In this document: in pieces, positions 21,603 to 32,252 of the stretch
Numbering within the stretch: the first letter of the stretch is position 1
Layout of the letters: each line of letters begins with the position of its first letter
Assembly: GCA_001970955.1 (NCBI GenBank)
Contig: MPUH01000297.1
Span: 1-64,000 of the forward strand
Reading direction: 5' to 3'
DNA length: 64,000 bases
DNA from: Stentor coeruleus
Lineage: Eukaryota; Ciliophora; Heterotrichea; Heterotrichida; Stentoridae
Made by a program: the position numbers and the translations under genes
The notes under the pieces: model-generated
Databases searched by the model: none
Told to the model about the DNA's origin: nothing
The model's input: the letters and a program-made list of their open reading frames with translations, nothing else

Positions 21603-22305
21603 ATATAAAGATGAAAGTTCACAAGAAAACATAATTTTTTGTAGTTTCTCAAAAGAGTATTTGTAATAAATATTTGGAGTTTGCCATAGCAAGGAAAATT
21701 ATTATAAGAATGTTTAACAAAAATTCTTTATTTTAATAGATATTTTATGGTTGATTAAGAAGATTTAGTTTTTATTTAAGTTTTTTTAAAGAAGCAATCT
21801 AGAATAGTTAATCTTAATAGAATATGCCAGCAAGCAAAAGCTATGAAAAAATCATTAATAATCATAATTTCTGATTTTAATAAATTAAAAATTATCATTA
21901 GTAACTATAAATAAATTGAAAACTTCACCATAAATTTATCTGTTATAAAACAATCAAATATCATCAGTAATCATAGGCAAAATATTAAAAAAACTTAATT
22001 CATAGTAATCATTTTTTATAAATTGCACTGTAAATCTTATAATATATTCTAAATCACTCTAAAAATTAAGCCTCAGAATTTTAAACATACTTTTTAATAG
22101 TTTTTCAAAAAGTAACCAAAAAGCTTATCACCTCATAAATTATAATACAAAAATATATTTTATATCCATTTTCCTCATATATATCAGCATAATATTATCC
22201 CTCTCCAAAAACCTTAAATAAATTCCTATCTATCTTTAATCAAAACAATTCCCAACATTTCTCATCTATTAAATGATTAAGTCTAACTATTCTAACTACC
22301 TATTA
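21603..22305. other. Convergent intergenic stretch
   Basis: 703 bp of AT-rich DNA between the TTLL gene and the Yip1-family gene. Nothing recognised on either strand. Confidence 0.45.
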
Positions 22306-22869
22306 TTAGAAAATCGCTAGTAAAGTAAAGCATGCATAAAGTAAGCCAATAGGATAAGAAATAAGCCACCTTTGATCTTTAAGTTCTAGTAAAGTTTCAA
22401 AGAACGAAGTTGCTGTATATGTACTCCAACAGACCGAAAGTACAACCAAAAGCATACCGACAGGGTTATTGAACCGCATAAATACCCCAATAGCTGAAAG
22501 TATGACTATAGGCAATAAAGCATATCCTAAAATACTCACTGTTCTATATAAATCAATTTCTCTTGACTGAGACATCAAATTAAGTACAGTAAAAATCCCT
22601 ATAGAGCCCATAACACCAAAGCCATAAATTGCTCCAAAATGCACCTTTCCAGCTAATAATAATAATCCACCAAATATCAACACATATAAGAATGGTCCAG
22701 CCATATCAGGATCTTCTAAAAGTCTTTCATCCACATGCTTAAATGTTAGGATGCTTATTGTCTTTTGCTTTATATGATCTGGGTTAATTCCTAATTCTTC
22801 CATTAGTGGAGGGTCATCTTCTAATTCGTTTATATTGTAGTCTTCGAAAGGTGAATTCTTTGCAAACAT
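22306..22869 (-). CDS. Yip1/YIPF-family Golgi membrane protein
   Basis: 187 aa with an acidic, hydrophilic N-terminus (MFAKNSPFEDYNINELEDDPPLMEELGI) and five hydrophobic helices from about residue 60 on, the layout of YIPF5/YIPF7 (Yip1) proteins of ER-Golgi vesicle traffic. DDPPLMEELGIN and ILTFK resemble the conserved DEPPLLEELGIN ... LNP block, and DMAGPFL and YGFGVMGSIG match helix regions of the family. The frame is open to an ATG at 22881, but the Met at 22869 is preferred because the first one would overlap the start of the divergent Pam18 gene. Even so only 3 bp separate the two start codons. Confidence 0.85.
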   Translation of the reverse strand: MFAKNSPFEDYNINELEDDPPLMEELGINPDHIKQKTISILTFKHVDERLLEDPDMAGPFLYVLIFGGLLLLAGKVHFGAIYGFGVMGSIGIFTVLNLMSQSREIDLYRTVSILGYALLPIVILSAIGVFMRFNNPVGMLLVVLSVCWSTYTATSFFETLLELKDQRWLISYPIGLLYACFTLLAIF

Positions 22870-22872
22870 AAT

Positions 22873-23211
22873 ATGGCACACTTTTTGATCATAGCTGGAC
22901 TTGCGGTATACGGTGGTTCGGTTGTTGCAAAAACTGTGCTGAGAAAAGTTAGGATGCGTGGATTACACCCTCCAGAAGCTATTAATAACCCTTCTATTAT
23001 TCATAAGTATAAGTACGCCTTTGATGATCCAATGACCAGAAAAGAAGCTTCTTTAATATTAGGACTACCTAAAGGTGCTACTGAAACAGAAATCATGCAA
23101 GCTTATAAAGTGCTTATTAGTCTAAACCATCCAGATAAAGGTGGCTCAGGATATATGGCTATGAAGATAAATCAAGCGAAAGAGGTCTTGCTATCGAAAG
23201 ATAAACCTTAG
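22873..23211 (+). CDS. Mitochondrial import J-protein Pam18/Tim14 (DNAJC19-like)
   Basis: 112 aa. A hydrophobic segment at residues 3-20 (FLIIAGLAVYGGSVVAK) would anchor it in the mitochondrial inner membrane. After a short linker comes a truncated J domain at about 50-110 with the HPD triad at 86-88 in NHPDKGGSGYMAMKINQAKE, which is diagnostic for Tim14/Pam18. It stimulates mtHsp70 at the TIM23 channel. The size is typical (about 110-170 aa). Start codon 3 bp from that of the divergent Yip1-family gene. Confidence 0.92.
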   Translation: MAHFLIIAGLAVYGGSVVAKTVLRKVRMRGLHPPEAINNPSIIHKYKYAFDDPMTRKEASLILGLPKGATETEIMQAYKVLISLNHPDKGGSGYMAMKINQAKEVLLSKDKP

Positions 23212-23497
23212 CTTTAATGTAATCAGCTGTCTTTAATTTGAGTTTGAGAATTCTTTTTAGATTAAGTTTTAATATAAATTGTCCTTATATTTAGTCCAAA
23301 AGAAAGCAAGCTTATTTTTTAAATGATTTCAAAATATCAAATATAATATTAAAAACATTAAACTTGCCAACAAATAAACATATAAATGTTTACAATTGGG
23401 TAATGATTTAATTCGTATATGAAGTAAAAAATTTATAACTCTCCTATATAAGATATTTTTCAACATACTAAATACGTGACAAAATGGTCAAATAGTT

Positions 23498-24496
23498 ATG
23501 ATTATAAGAGTGGCTAGAAGGTTTACTATGCAAAATACATTAGGCTCTGCTTCAGAAGCCTTAGTCAAGCTGCCTCCCTTTATGGAATTCTACAGGCCAG
23601 TGATTGAAATGGCAGAACGAGCAGTAGAAAGTACCGTAAATACTACTGGTGTACCATGGTGGCTTGCTATAAGCCTTCTCACAGTTGGCATCAGAGCTTC
23701 AAATTTTCCTATGCTATTTTTGCAATACAAAGCTATGTCCCCTTTAGCTCTTGCTATGCCTTCATACAGGTTTTTAGGGGAAATTCTCAAAGACTCAAAA
23801 GCAAGTAATTGGCAGAAATTTTCTACAATTATCACATCAGTTAGACAAATAAATAAATCCCACAATACAAATTTCACCAAAGCTTTCACTTATGTGCTAC
23901 TTCAAGTCCCTCAATTCATTACATTTATATGGAGTATTAGAAGTTTATGTGCGAGAAACAATGAACTTAAGACTGGAGGGACAGCATGGTTTGTAGATCT
24001 TACACAATCAGATCCTACAATGATTCTTCCTCTAGTATCTTTAGGAGTAACTTACTTTAATTTACAAAGAGGAATAACACCTGAAAATAGAGATTGGCTT
24101 ATTAACAAATTTAAAGGAGTGATTCAAATGTGGCTTATAATTAGTCTTCCTATAACTGTTCAATGGCCTGCAGTAATAATTATATAGGGTGTTTTTTGCT
24201 ATTGGGTAACAAATGCGATTTTTACTTACTTTCAGAGTGTCTTAGTTACAAATCCTACGATAATGAGCAAAATTAACCCTAATCTTCAAAGTGATATGAT
24301 GAAAATATATGGGAAAAGCCTTGAACAAGATGAAGCTGAGCGACTTGCTAATCTTATTAATACAGGCATGGAAGGGTATATTAAAGCTAAAGAGAAAGAT
24401 GTGGAAAAAATTGTTGGAGTTTATCTTAAACAACAAGATGAATTAGAAAAGCAATATGCAGATTACGAAGCCAAAGTTAAGAGTCAAAATAAATAA
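23498..24496 (+). CDS. Oxa1/YidC-family mitochondrial membrane insertase
   Basis: 327 aa after removing the 15-nt intron GTAATAATTATATAG (24173..24187, phase 0). The intron interrupts the conserved PAGVFCYWVTNAIFTYFQS block, which reads perfectly once it is removed. Earlier blocks are GVPWWLAISLLTVGIRASNFPM (first helix of the insertase core), VLLQVPQFITFIWSIRSL, and TAWFVDLTQSDPTMILPLVSLG, all typical of Oxa1/Alb3/YidC. The C-terminal 75 residues are charged and probably coiled, as in the ribosome-binding tail of Oxa1. The basic N-terminus (MIIRVARRF) suits a mitochondrial presequence. Confidence 0.93.
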
Positions 24497-24899
24497 TTTT
24501 ATCTGTTTTCAAAGATTTTATGATTAGAATAAAATTTTTGGCTAATGAATTAAACATGCTGTTATTTTTTAATATCTTTGATTACTAAAATTAAAATTTG
24601 AAAATAATTTATATGCCGCTTCGATATGCTAACTTAATTAATCGCTTCTTATCATACTATAATATTAAATTTTCAGTATTTTAATATAATAGTCTATTAT
24701 ATTTTATCTCCAGGATGTAAAATTTATTATATCAATTTACAATTTAATGACATGGATAAATACATTTCAATTTAAATACCATAATTCATTCATAAACCTT
24801 TACTAAAATTATCAACCACTTACTTAAACTTTAAATTATATAAATATTAAAATATTTTCCTTCATCAATAAGTTTATAAAACTATTTACGCTAAGCTAA
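24497..24899. other. Convergent intergenic stretch
   Basis: 403 bp, AT-rich, between the 3' ends of the Oxa1 gene and an MFS transporter gene. Nothing recognised. Confidence 0.45.
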
Positions 24900-26198
24900 T
24901 TATTCAGTACTTTCGTTTAAAATAGGTTTTTTCTCATCACTCTTTATCAACCCAACATAAACTATAATCAAAGCTAGAACAAGAATAAATGCTATACCAA
25001 AATAAGTAGCATGATACCCAACAGCAGGTAATAAATAGTTTTCAATCAAAAACATACTCGCTAAGCTCAAATCCATAGCATATGAAATATAAATAAACAC
25101 CCACTTGTCATTTGGAAACAGTTTATTAGTAAGAATCATTATACTCAGGAAATTCGGCGCAGTAATAAAAGACCCAGCTAAGAACACAAGAGCAAAAAAA
25201 GATTTAGACTTTAAAGAATACGATTCAATTAGCGCAATAAATATTTGTCCAACAATCAAAATTAACATAGTAAAATGCCAATTGTACTTGTCCAGAATTT
25301 TTCCCCAAAAAATTTTGGCGAAAGCATTAACAAGCATCCCAGCACTGGCCACATAAGTGATAAAATGGTCGTCATGAATCTCAGTAAATGCAAGGTTTTT
25401 ATAAGTTGTCGTGAAATAAATGAAGAAAAAGTAAATAAGCCACAAAATAACAAAAAGTTCCCAAAAAATATTTTGTTTTAATAGTTTCGAAAGGTTAAAG
25501 TTTGGCTGGGATTTAAACTCAGCAATATCATCGTTATAAATAAACCAAATCCCAACCATAGACATAACAAAATAAGTGCAAGCTAATATCGCCATAGCTC
25601 TTGGTACTTTTGAATAAACTTCTTCAGGAAAATAAGCCTCTTCTCTTAATCCATTTATCTCTTCACTTAAAGGAGGCAAATTGTTTTCATTTACAAGCAT
25701 CGTCATCATCAAACCGAAAATTGTCCCCGCTAAAGTATAACCACAAAGTCCAACTCCAGCTAATATTCCTTGACTATCAACAGGAACTCTTTTCCAAGCT
25801 AACCATAATGAAAGATTGCTACCAAATCCTGATAAAGCTCCAATTCCAAGAGAATAAAACATCATGAACATAAGAGGAGATGTCATGAAACTAGCTAAAA
25901 GGAGAGAACAACAGCTTAGAATCACACCAAAAATAAGTACTCTGAAAGCTTTGTATACTTTGGCTAACTCGCCTGCCACCACTATTTAAATAATACTAAA
26001 CATCACGGAGTCTGCGATAAAAGCTATGATGAGCATCACTAAGAAATTAGCGGAAGTCATTTTGTTGTTTAGAGAGTGGAAATAAGAAACTATGTATGGA
26101 CCTAGAGCTCCCCATGTGTTTAGAGCTCCTGAACCCTATGTGGAAATTACGCATTCTAAGAGAAATAATCCGAAATAAGCTGAACAGCTACTTTTCAT
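24900..26198 (-). CDS. MFS transporter, two 15-nt introns
   Basis: 422 aa after splicing, about twelve membrane helices, resembling the OFA/monocarboxylate type of major facilitator. Exon 1 reads MKSSCSAYFGLFLLEC. The introns are GTAATTTCCACATAG at 26136..26150 (phase 0) and GTATTATTTAAATAG at 25982..25996 (phase 1). Removal of both gives GSGALNTWGALGPYIVSYF and ADSVMFMVAGELAKVYKAF as continuous helices. A long loop (LPPLSEEINGLREEAYFPEEVYSK) separates two helices before the central region, and the C-terminus is cytosolic and charged. Substrate not predictable. The downstream exon alone looks like a complete frame, so naive gene calling would lose the first two helices. Confidence 0.85.
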
Positions 26199-27107
26199 AT
26201 ATATTTGATAGATTTTTAATTTTCGGATTAAAGTTTCGATAGCTTTTTTATTAGTTTTTGATTAAATCTGCAGGTATTGAAGTTTAGAAGGAGAGTTGAT
26301 TTTGGTTGAATAATTATTTCGTTATTACAGTAACAAAAACTTATAAAATTATAACAATAATAAAATTAGTTTTATTACTTAACTTCATAATAAAAGTGTT
26401 TCATAATACAAGTAGCTTAATTATTAAAAGAAATTGTGTTAATTTATACTATAAGAATATAAAATGATCTAGTTTTGAATAATTCACTAAAAAAATATGA
26501 TTATTTTTTATTGATATGCTTATTACTAATTTCAACACATACTCAAATTCGATTCACCGTTTTTAAAATAGTAAAATAATTATTCTAGCCCAACTATTGT
26601 CTTTATTCATCCTAATCAAAGGCAATTTATTATAAATTTAAGCAAAATAATAATTATTTAACCCTATCAAGAGTCTAAGCCTTTTTTGTTGAATATTAAA
26701 ATTGTCTAAAGAATTTCCATATAATAAACCTAATAGCATAATTTCCCAAGCAAAATCCACAAGTCTGATTTTAATCAAAAAGGTACCAAAATATAAAACA
26801 ATTTCAGAATTTTTGAATAAAGTTCAATTTTGTCATAAAAGTAATCAAATATGTTTATATTTACTTCAATTAATATCTTTTTGAGCAAACAAAAAGCTAA
26901 AATTACTATCAGAAAAGATCAGAACAAAACTTCTAATTTTTTTTTATAAACTACAATATTTATATGCATTTGATTAAAATATAATTATACTTAGAATGAA
27001 ATATACTTTAATTTTTACAAGCACATCATTTCAATTGTAATATTATATTCAAAGCTAATTTTACTATCTAATCAATCAATCATGGAAAAGAATGGTTTAT
27101 GCAATAA
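26199..27107. other. Divergent intergenic stretch
   Basis: 909 bp between start codons of the MFS transporter and a plus-strand coiled-coil gene. A short plus-strand frame at 26702..26884 has no ATG and is not convincing. Otherwise AT-rich and featureless. Confidence 0.45.
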
Positions 27108-29036
27108 ATGGCCGAAAGAAAAAAGGTAAAAATTTTGGCAAGGATATCAATGAATTCTCGGGTTTCAAGTGATGAGGTGGAAATGTTTGATACATCATCC
27201 CGAATTCTGGCATATTCCAAAAGAAATGGGAAAATTGAAATTTACTACAACGACGACTATGTTCAGCAGTTACGAGCAAAGCTTGCTGAAGTTATTCGTT
27301 TTTTCGCTTTATTCTGTGCAATGGAGGAAATTTTTATCGATATCACTCGCCTTAAAGCCGAGTTTGAAAGTGAAAAAACTAAAACTCATCAATACCTTGA
27401 TTCTAATTTAAATGAAGTAGACAAAAGAATTGATGAGATTAAAGGAGATATAGCTCAAGCTTATAGACGACAAGAAGCAATAGAACAAGAAAAATCACGT
27501 ACTCAGAACACAATGGTTGTGGAATCTTATAATATTGAGCAACGTAAAACTTCTATTATGGGAATGACAAGCGAATATAAAGCTCATGAATTTATGGAGT
27601 CAACTCGAATCAGCGAAATGAAAGAAGCAGTAGAAGTAGCTGAAATCAATGAAATACTAAATGTTTACCCTGAAAACATTAATTTACTTAAAGAACAAAA
27701 GCAGTTTATTGAAGGAGGGATCCAGAATGCTGAAAATTTTAATAATCAATGGAAAGATATTGAGCAATATTATTTAAATACCTTATCTTTAAACAATCCT
27801 TTTGAAACTGAATATATATTCAATCATGAAGAATTAGCATCTATAACAAGTGGTCTTGTTCCATGCTTAGAACAATTACATAAAACAAGTCTTATACTAT
27901 TTAATTTAGAACAAGAAGTAACAATAAGAGATAAATTAGTTTTTATTAATGAACAAATTGGACGTAAAAAAATTGAAATTGCAGGACAAATTGCGGCAAG
28001 ACCTTATATTCAAGCAATTTTAGAAAATTGCAACAAAAAAGTTAAAGAGTCTAAGGCAAGGTTTACTACTTATGTTGTTAATGATAGAGTCGAGCATCTT
28101 TCAAATTGTGTTGATGAAATAAATACAAATATTGATTTGATTGATACGGAGATGAACACTTTAAGAGCTGATTTTGATGTAAAATCAGCCAAAGTGAGTA
28201 TTTCTAGAGATCATCAGTCAAAGAAACATACTGATCCAAGAGCTTATTCTAAGAGCAAAGAAGCTTATGAGGCAGAAAATGAAATGCAAGACTATCATAA
28301 AGAACAAATAAGATATCAAGAAGAGTCTAAAAGGCTTGAAATTTATTTAAAAGAACTTGAAATTCTTGAAAACAATAAAAAGAGTTTTTCACTTGAAAAA
28401 GTCAACAATTATGAAAATAAAAACCAAATGTTTATAAGTATTGCTGATTCTTATAGAGGACTTTTAGCTATTGGATTTGAGGGTAAGCATTTGATATATG
28501 ATCCTAGTATGATAAATTGTTTATTATCAGTGTTAATAAAATATATTTGTATTGCTAAAAAGCCAGGATGTTGTTCATTTAAATCAGTACCAGAGTATTT
28601 AGCTATTGATATAACTGCAACTGAGCTTATTAAAAAATTTGCCAAAATCCTTGGATCAGCTAAAAAAATCAAAATAGGCTGTTGTAGTGGAAATTACTTG
28701 CATAAAGTGTATAATTGTATTAATATCGATGTTTATGATATTATCAATTTATTACTAGATGTAAGAGTTTTAGGGTCACTTAGAGATGAAAATGGAAATC
28801 AGCAAAAAATATCAAGCAAAAGAAGAACGGAATTAATCAACCAGACATTGTTTTTTTGTATCAAGGAACTTGTACATGTAAAAATCCTTCAGCATCAATA
28901 CTTATATCAGATTAATATGGAGAGAGCTGTTGAAGGCATTAAGATGTATGAGAAATCATTATTTGAGACGCTAAGGCATTTGAATTATGCTGATATTGCT
29001 CATAAAGCTGAACATCATAGACTTATCAGAAAATAG
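27108..29036 (+). CDS. Hypothetical coiled-coil protein, 642 aa
   Basis: No intron. Residues about 60-440 are rich in Glu/Lys/Gln with heptad character (FEVEKTK-like stretches, RIDEIKGDIAQAYRRQEAIE, MQDYHKEQIRYQEESKRLEI), indicating long coiled coils with interruptions. The C-terminal third (about 440-640) looks globular, with Cys pairs (KKPGCCSF, KIGCCSGNYLH). No known domain was recognised. An ATG at 27080 opens a different, short frame; the start used here gives the only long frame. Possibly a cytoskeletal protein, by composition only. Confidence 0.65.
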   Translation: MAERKKVKILARISMNSRVSSDEVEMFDTSSRILAYSKRNGKIEIYYNDDYVQQLRAKLAEVIRFFALFCAMEEIFIDITRLKAEFESEKTKTHQYLDSNLNEVDKRIDEIKGDIAQAYRRQEAIEQEKSRTQNTMVVESYNIEQRKTSIMGMTSEYKAHEFMESTRISEMKEAVEVAEINEILNVYPENINLLKEQKQFIEGGIQNAENFNNQWKDIEQYYLNTLSLNNPFETEYIFNHEELASITSGLVPCLEQLHKTSLILFNLEQEVTIRDKLVFINEQIGRKKIEIAGQIAARPYIQAILENCNKKVKESKARFTTYVVNDRVEHLSNCVDEINTNIDLIDTEMNTLRADFDVKSAKVSISRDHQSKKHTDPRAYSKSKEAYEAENEMQDYHKEQIRYQEESKRLEIYLKELEILENNKKSFSLEKVNNYENKNQMFISIADSYRGLLAIGFEGKHLIYDPSMINCLLSVLIKYICIAKKPGCCSFKSVPEYLAIDITATELIKKFAKILGSAKKIKIGCCSGNYLHKVYNCINIDVYDIINLLLDVRVLGSLRDENGNQQKISSKRRTELINQTLFFCIKELVHVKILQHQYLYQINMERAVEGIKMYEKSLFETLRHLNYADIAHKAEHHRLIRK

Positions 29037-29235
29037 ATTAGAATAATTATAAGGTTTACTTAAATATTTGAAGTTTATGAATAAAATCAAACAATACAAT
29101 CAATATCATCTTCCAATCCTTCTCATAAAAATTATTTTTGTAATTTCCCATTCCTTGATCAGCATAAATTTTCATAAATTCGACCTTAAATCATAATCAT
29201 TACCTAAAAATTATGTTCTTGCTAAATGTTAATAA

Positions 29236-30486
29236 ATGGAAGGGGTAAACAACAAGCGGGTTTCTCACTACATTCTAAAAGAAAAAATCGGAAGAGGGGC
29301 ATACGGCAAAGTTTTTAAAGGTATTGACACAGACAACAACGAGATAAGGGCAATTAAAGTCATAGATCAAATAATAATGCAAATAAACCAAAATCAGGGA
29401 CATACTGCAGATAACTTAAACAGAGAAATAAGCATTATGAAGGAACTTGATCATCCAAACATTCTCAAATTATATGAAAGTATTTCAACAAGCAATTCAA
29501 TATACTTAATACTTGAATATTGCAGTGGTGGGGATTTAAGCAAAGAAAAATGTATCAGTGAATATAAAGTCGCTAATTATTTACGGCAAATCATATCTGC
29601 TATGAAAGCTCTAAATGAAAAAAGAATAGTTCACCGAGACTTAAAACCAGCAAACATATTACTTGACGCAAAAAACAATATAAAACTCGCAGATTTTGGC
29701 TTTGCGAGAAGTATAAAAGATGCTTTGGCAAACACTTTCGCCGGTACTCCTTTTTACATGGCCCCTGAGATATTGAAAGTTGGTGAAGATACAAATTCTT
29801 GTTATGATAATAAAGCTGATATTTGGAGTATTGGGTGTATTATATACGAGCTAATAACAGGTCGTTATCCTTTTCAAGCGTCAATGATTAATGAAATGGT
29901 TTATAGAATAGAAAGACAACTGAAATCTGAAACTTTTTTGGATAGGAAAATATTTTCGCCAATATGCCATGATTTATTGAGTAGGATTCTTAAAATAGAC
30001 CCTAATGAAAGGATTGACTTTGAGCATTTAAGCCAGCATCCTTTTGTCACAGGGCCACCTTTAGCTAGGATAGCTGATGACTATTTAAATAACACAACTA
30101 ATTACTCGGATTTTCAGAAACAATGCGATAAAGCTTTAGACTTTTCTGATGTTGTGATTATGAATTCTGAATCAGCGAATAATCCGTTTGTCTTACATAT
30201 GAAAGCATGTGAACTTTTAAAACCTTGTATTAAAAATCAAAGCTGTGCTATTCATTTTTGTCAGAATTTTGCAAAAGCGTCTCGTTATAAGAATTCTAAT
30301 TTTGGTACCTCCAGCCTTACTGAAGAAATTATGCAAATGTCAGTAAATCTTTGTTTAAAAGACACATCAAACCCTGAAATATATAAAGAATATCTTAGAA
30401 ATGCTTTGAAATTACTTAAGATCCTTCCCCCTTCGTTTAACATATCGATGCTAATTGATGCAATAAAACATAGTTTAGATGAATAA
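29236..30486 (+). CDS. ULK/ATG1-like Ser/Thr protein kinase
   Basis: 416 aa, no intron. The kinase domain spans residues 11-275: IGRGAYGKV loop at 18-26, catalytic Lys 41 in AIK, Glu 64, HRDLKPAN at 133-140, DFGFA at 153-157, GTPFYMAPE at 170-178 and DIWSIGCIIYEL. EYCSGGDL and the FAGTPFYMAPE activation segment resemble ULK/ATG1 and ULK-like ciliate kinases. All catalytic residues are present, so it should be active. The C-terminal 140 residues are helical and may be the MIT-like region of ULK kinases, but I cannot confirm that. Role could be autophagy or ciliary signalling. Confidence 0.88.
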   Translation: MEGVNNKRVSHYILKEKIGRGAYGKVFKGIDTDNNEIRAIKVIDQIIMQINQNQGHTADNLNREISIMKELDHPNILKLYESISTSNSIYLILEYCSGGDLSKEKCISEYKVANYLRQIISAMKALNEKRIVHRDLKPANILLDAKNNIKLADFGFARSIKDALANTFAGTPFYMAPEILKVGEDTNSCYDNKADIWSIGCIIYELITGRYPFQASMINEMVYRIERQLKSETFLDRKIFSPICHDLLSRILKIDPNERIDFEHLSQHPFVTGPPLARIADDYLNNTTNYSDFQKQCDKALDFSDVVIMNSESANNPFVLHMKACELLKPCIKNQSCAIHFCQNFAKASRYKNSNFGTSSLTEEIMQMSVNLCLKDTSNPEIYKEYLRNALKLLKILPPSFNISMLIDAIKHSLDE

Positions 30487-32252
30487 ATTAGTAATAGAAG
30501 TATTGAAAATCCAAGAAATTTAACAGTTTTATTGAGATTAGCTGAATTAAGGCTTAGAAAGTAAAGCCGAAGATTGATAATAAGAATTAAGTTGAGAGAT
30601 TAATAAAGAACATAAGTAAATAATTTTACAGAAAAAAAATTGTACAATTCTTAAACTAAGAAGCTTATCAACTATAATTAACTTAAAAATTGCATTAACT
30701 AAAACTCTAAAAAAAAATTAATTCGTGTTGCTTGAATTTTTAGCTTATTATACCTTGTGCTCATCTAGGAATTTTTTGTGAAAAACTTTTTGAGTTTCTT
30801 TCTGAAGTTCTCTGCGAAGTCTCCAAAAGTTCATATTTCTTTAAAACTCTTTAATAAAAGACTGATTATACTTATCTTCATCAAACATAATAATTTCTCT
30901 TATCCCTGAAGGCAGCCTTATATTCAAGTTGATGCTATGACTATCAGATTTTCACTTTCGATATTAAATTTAAACCCCCATTAACAGTCTTTATGAGTCA
31001 GTTACGATTTGCCATATAAATTCATTAAGCAACAGCAAAAAGTAAATAAATTATTGTTCAAGCCAGTTCATTATCAGGCCACTCACAATTTTCTAAGCTT
31101 TCAATACTAATTCTCTTCTTTTTTAGTTTTTTTTTTTAGAAGAATAGACAAGCGACTGTAGTTTAAAAAGCCAGTCTTTAGTCAAGGATATGGAAATTGT
31201 GTATGAACCTTTTTTAATATTTCAATTATGGAATTTTAGATTTTAGATTTTTGGTAGTGTAGAATAATATCTAGCAGAATCAGGGACTTCATGTATGGCT
31301 TGCCTTATAGATTCAAATGGATCAAGAAGGTTTCAGCTTATTTGGTTTTGACTAAGTTATTTGTATTTTTGTGTTATTGAACTTTTTCTGCCTTTTAGCT
31401 ATTCTTAGATATTTTGTCTGAAAGTTCTTTCGCTCTTTTTTCAGGCTGCTTGCATAGATAATTTTTATTGTTTATTTTTAATATGGAGATGATTTATTAG
31501 CTTAGTTATTAATAAATAATAAAAAAATCCCGTAAGTAGTTTATTTGTGCTACGTAATATAATGAATTTAAATAGAATTCAAAATATTCAGTTTTATTTC
31601 TTAGTCCTATTTGAAGGTTCTTTTAATCATATTTATATGAATCCTATGCTATGAATTTATATATTTTTATTTGCTAAAACTGAATTATGCTCATAATATT
31701 ATAAATCTCACTATATGATTTAATTCATTAATAATACTTAATAAGTCTATTTCAGAATACTTATGAATTGCTTATGCTAGAGTATTTTTCCAGGCACTTC
31801 CTCTAAATATCTTTTACTCTTCAGCACTTCAACATCTCATAAAATCTAAAATCTAACAGCGAATAGTTAAAATTAAATTTTCTTTTCCTTTAGTGAAATT
31901 CATTATTTAAACAACTACTCTTAATAACGAGTATCCACACTATAAAAACTAACTTCACGAAAACTATAAATATTCAGATATAAATAATTATAATATTTAA
32001 AATTTGCAAAAAATCATTCTTTAATCTAACTTTCCTTTTATTTAACTAAAAAATAGTACAATCGACCAAATAAAAAGCCATAGTATTTCTTAAAATATTT
32101 TTAATAATTTTTAAACTACTCCAATAGTCATTCTCTTATTAATCCAACTTAAAATTATCTATTCGCCTTTTCTCACTTCAAAATTTGTAGCATATAAACT
32201 TAAATAAAATTTCTTAAAATTTATTCGATACAACTATTGCATCTTAAACTAA
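30487..32252. other. Convergent intergenic stretch holding a gene relic
   Basis: 1766 bp between the 3' ends of the ULK-like kinase and a minus-strand hypothetical gene. The part 30740..31480 reads as a broken protein-coding gene (separate entry). The remainder, 31500..32250, is AT-rich with nothing recognised. Confidence 0.45.
30740..31480 (-). pseudogene. Broken protein-coding gene relic
   Basis: On the minus strand, protein-like segments follow each other in one direction but in changing frames: SSLKKERKNFQTKYLRIAK, then NLLDPFESIRQAIHEVPDS, then IIEILKKVHTQFPYP, RISIESLENCEWPDNELA, and near 30890-30740 INLNIRLPSGIREIIMFDED and NFWRLRRELQKETQKVF. No GT...TAG intron of 15-16 nt bridges the breaks, of which there are at least four. 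The last part resembles the LP(D/S)-x-(E/R) C-terminal domain of the EF-hand protein at 43811..45484, so it may be a dead relative of that family. Intact parent not found in this window. Confidence 0.4.

Noticed and set aside
26702-26884. 60-codon plus-strand frame in an intergenic stretch
   Set aside because: No ATG start, no domain, no neighbouring exon that could join by a 15-16-nt intron.
27080-27124. Upstream ATG as start of the 642-aa coiled-coil protein
   Set aside because: It opens a different frame that stops after 15 codons, and no 15-16-nt GT...TAG intron links it to the long frame.
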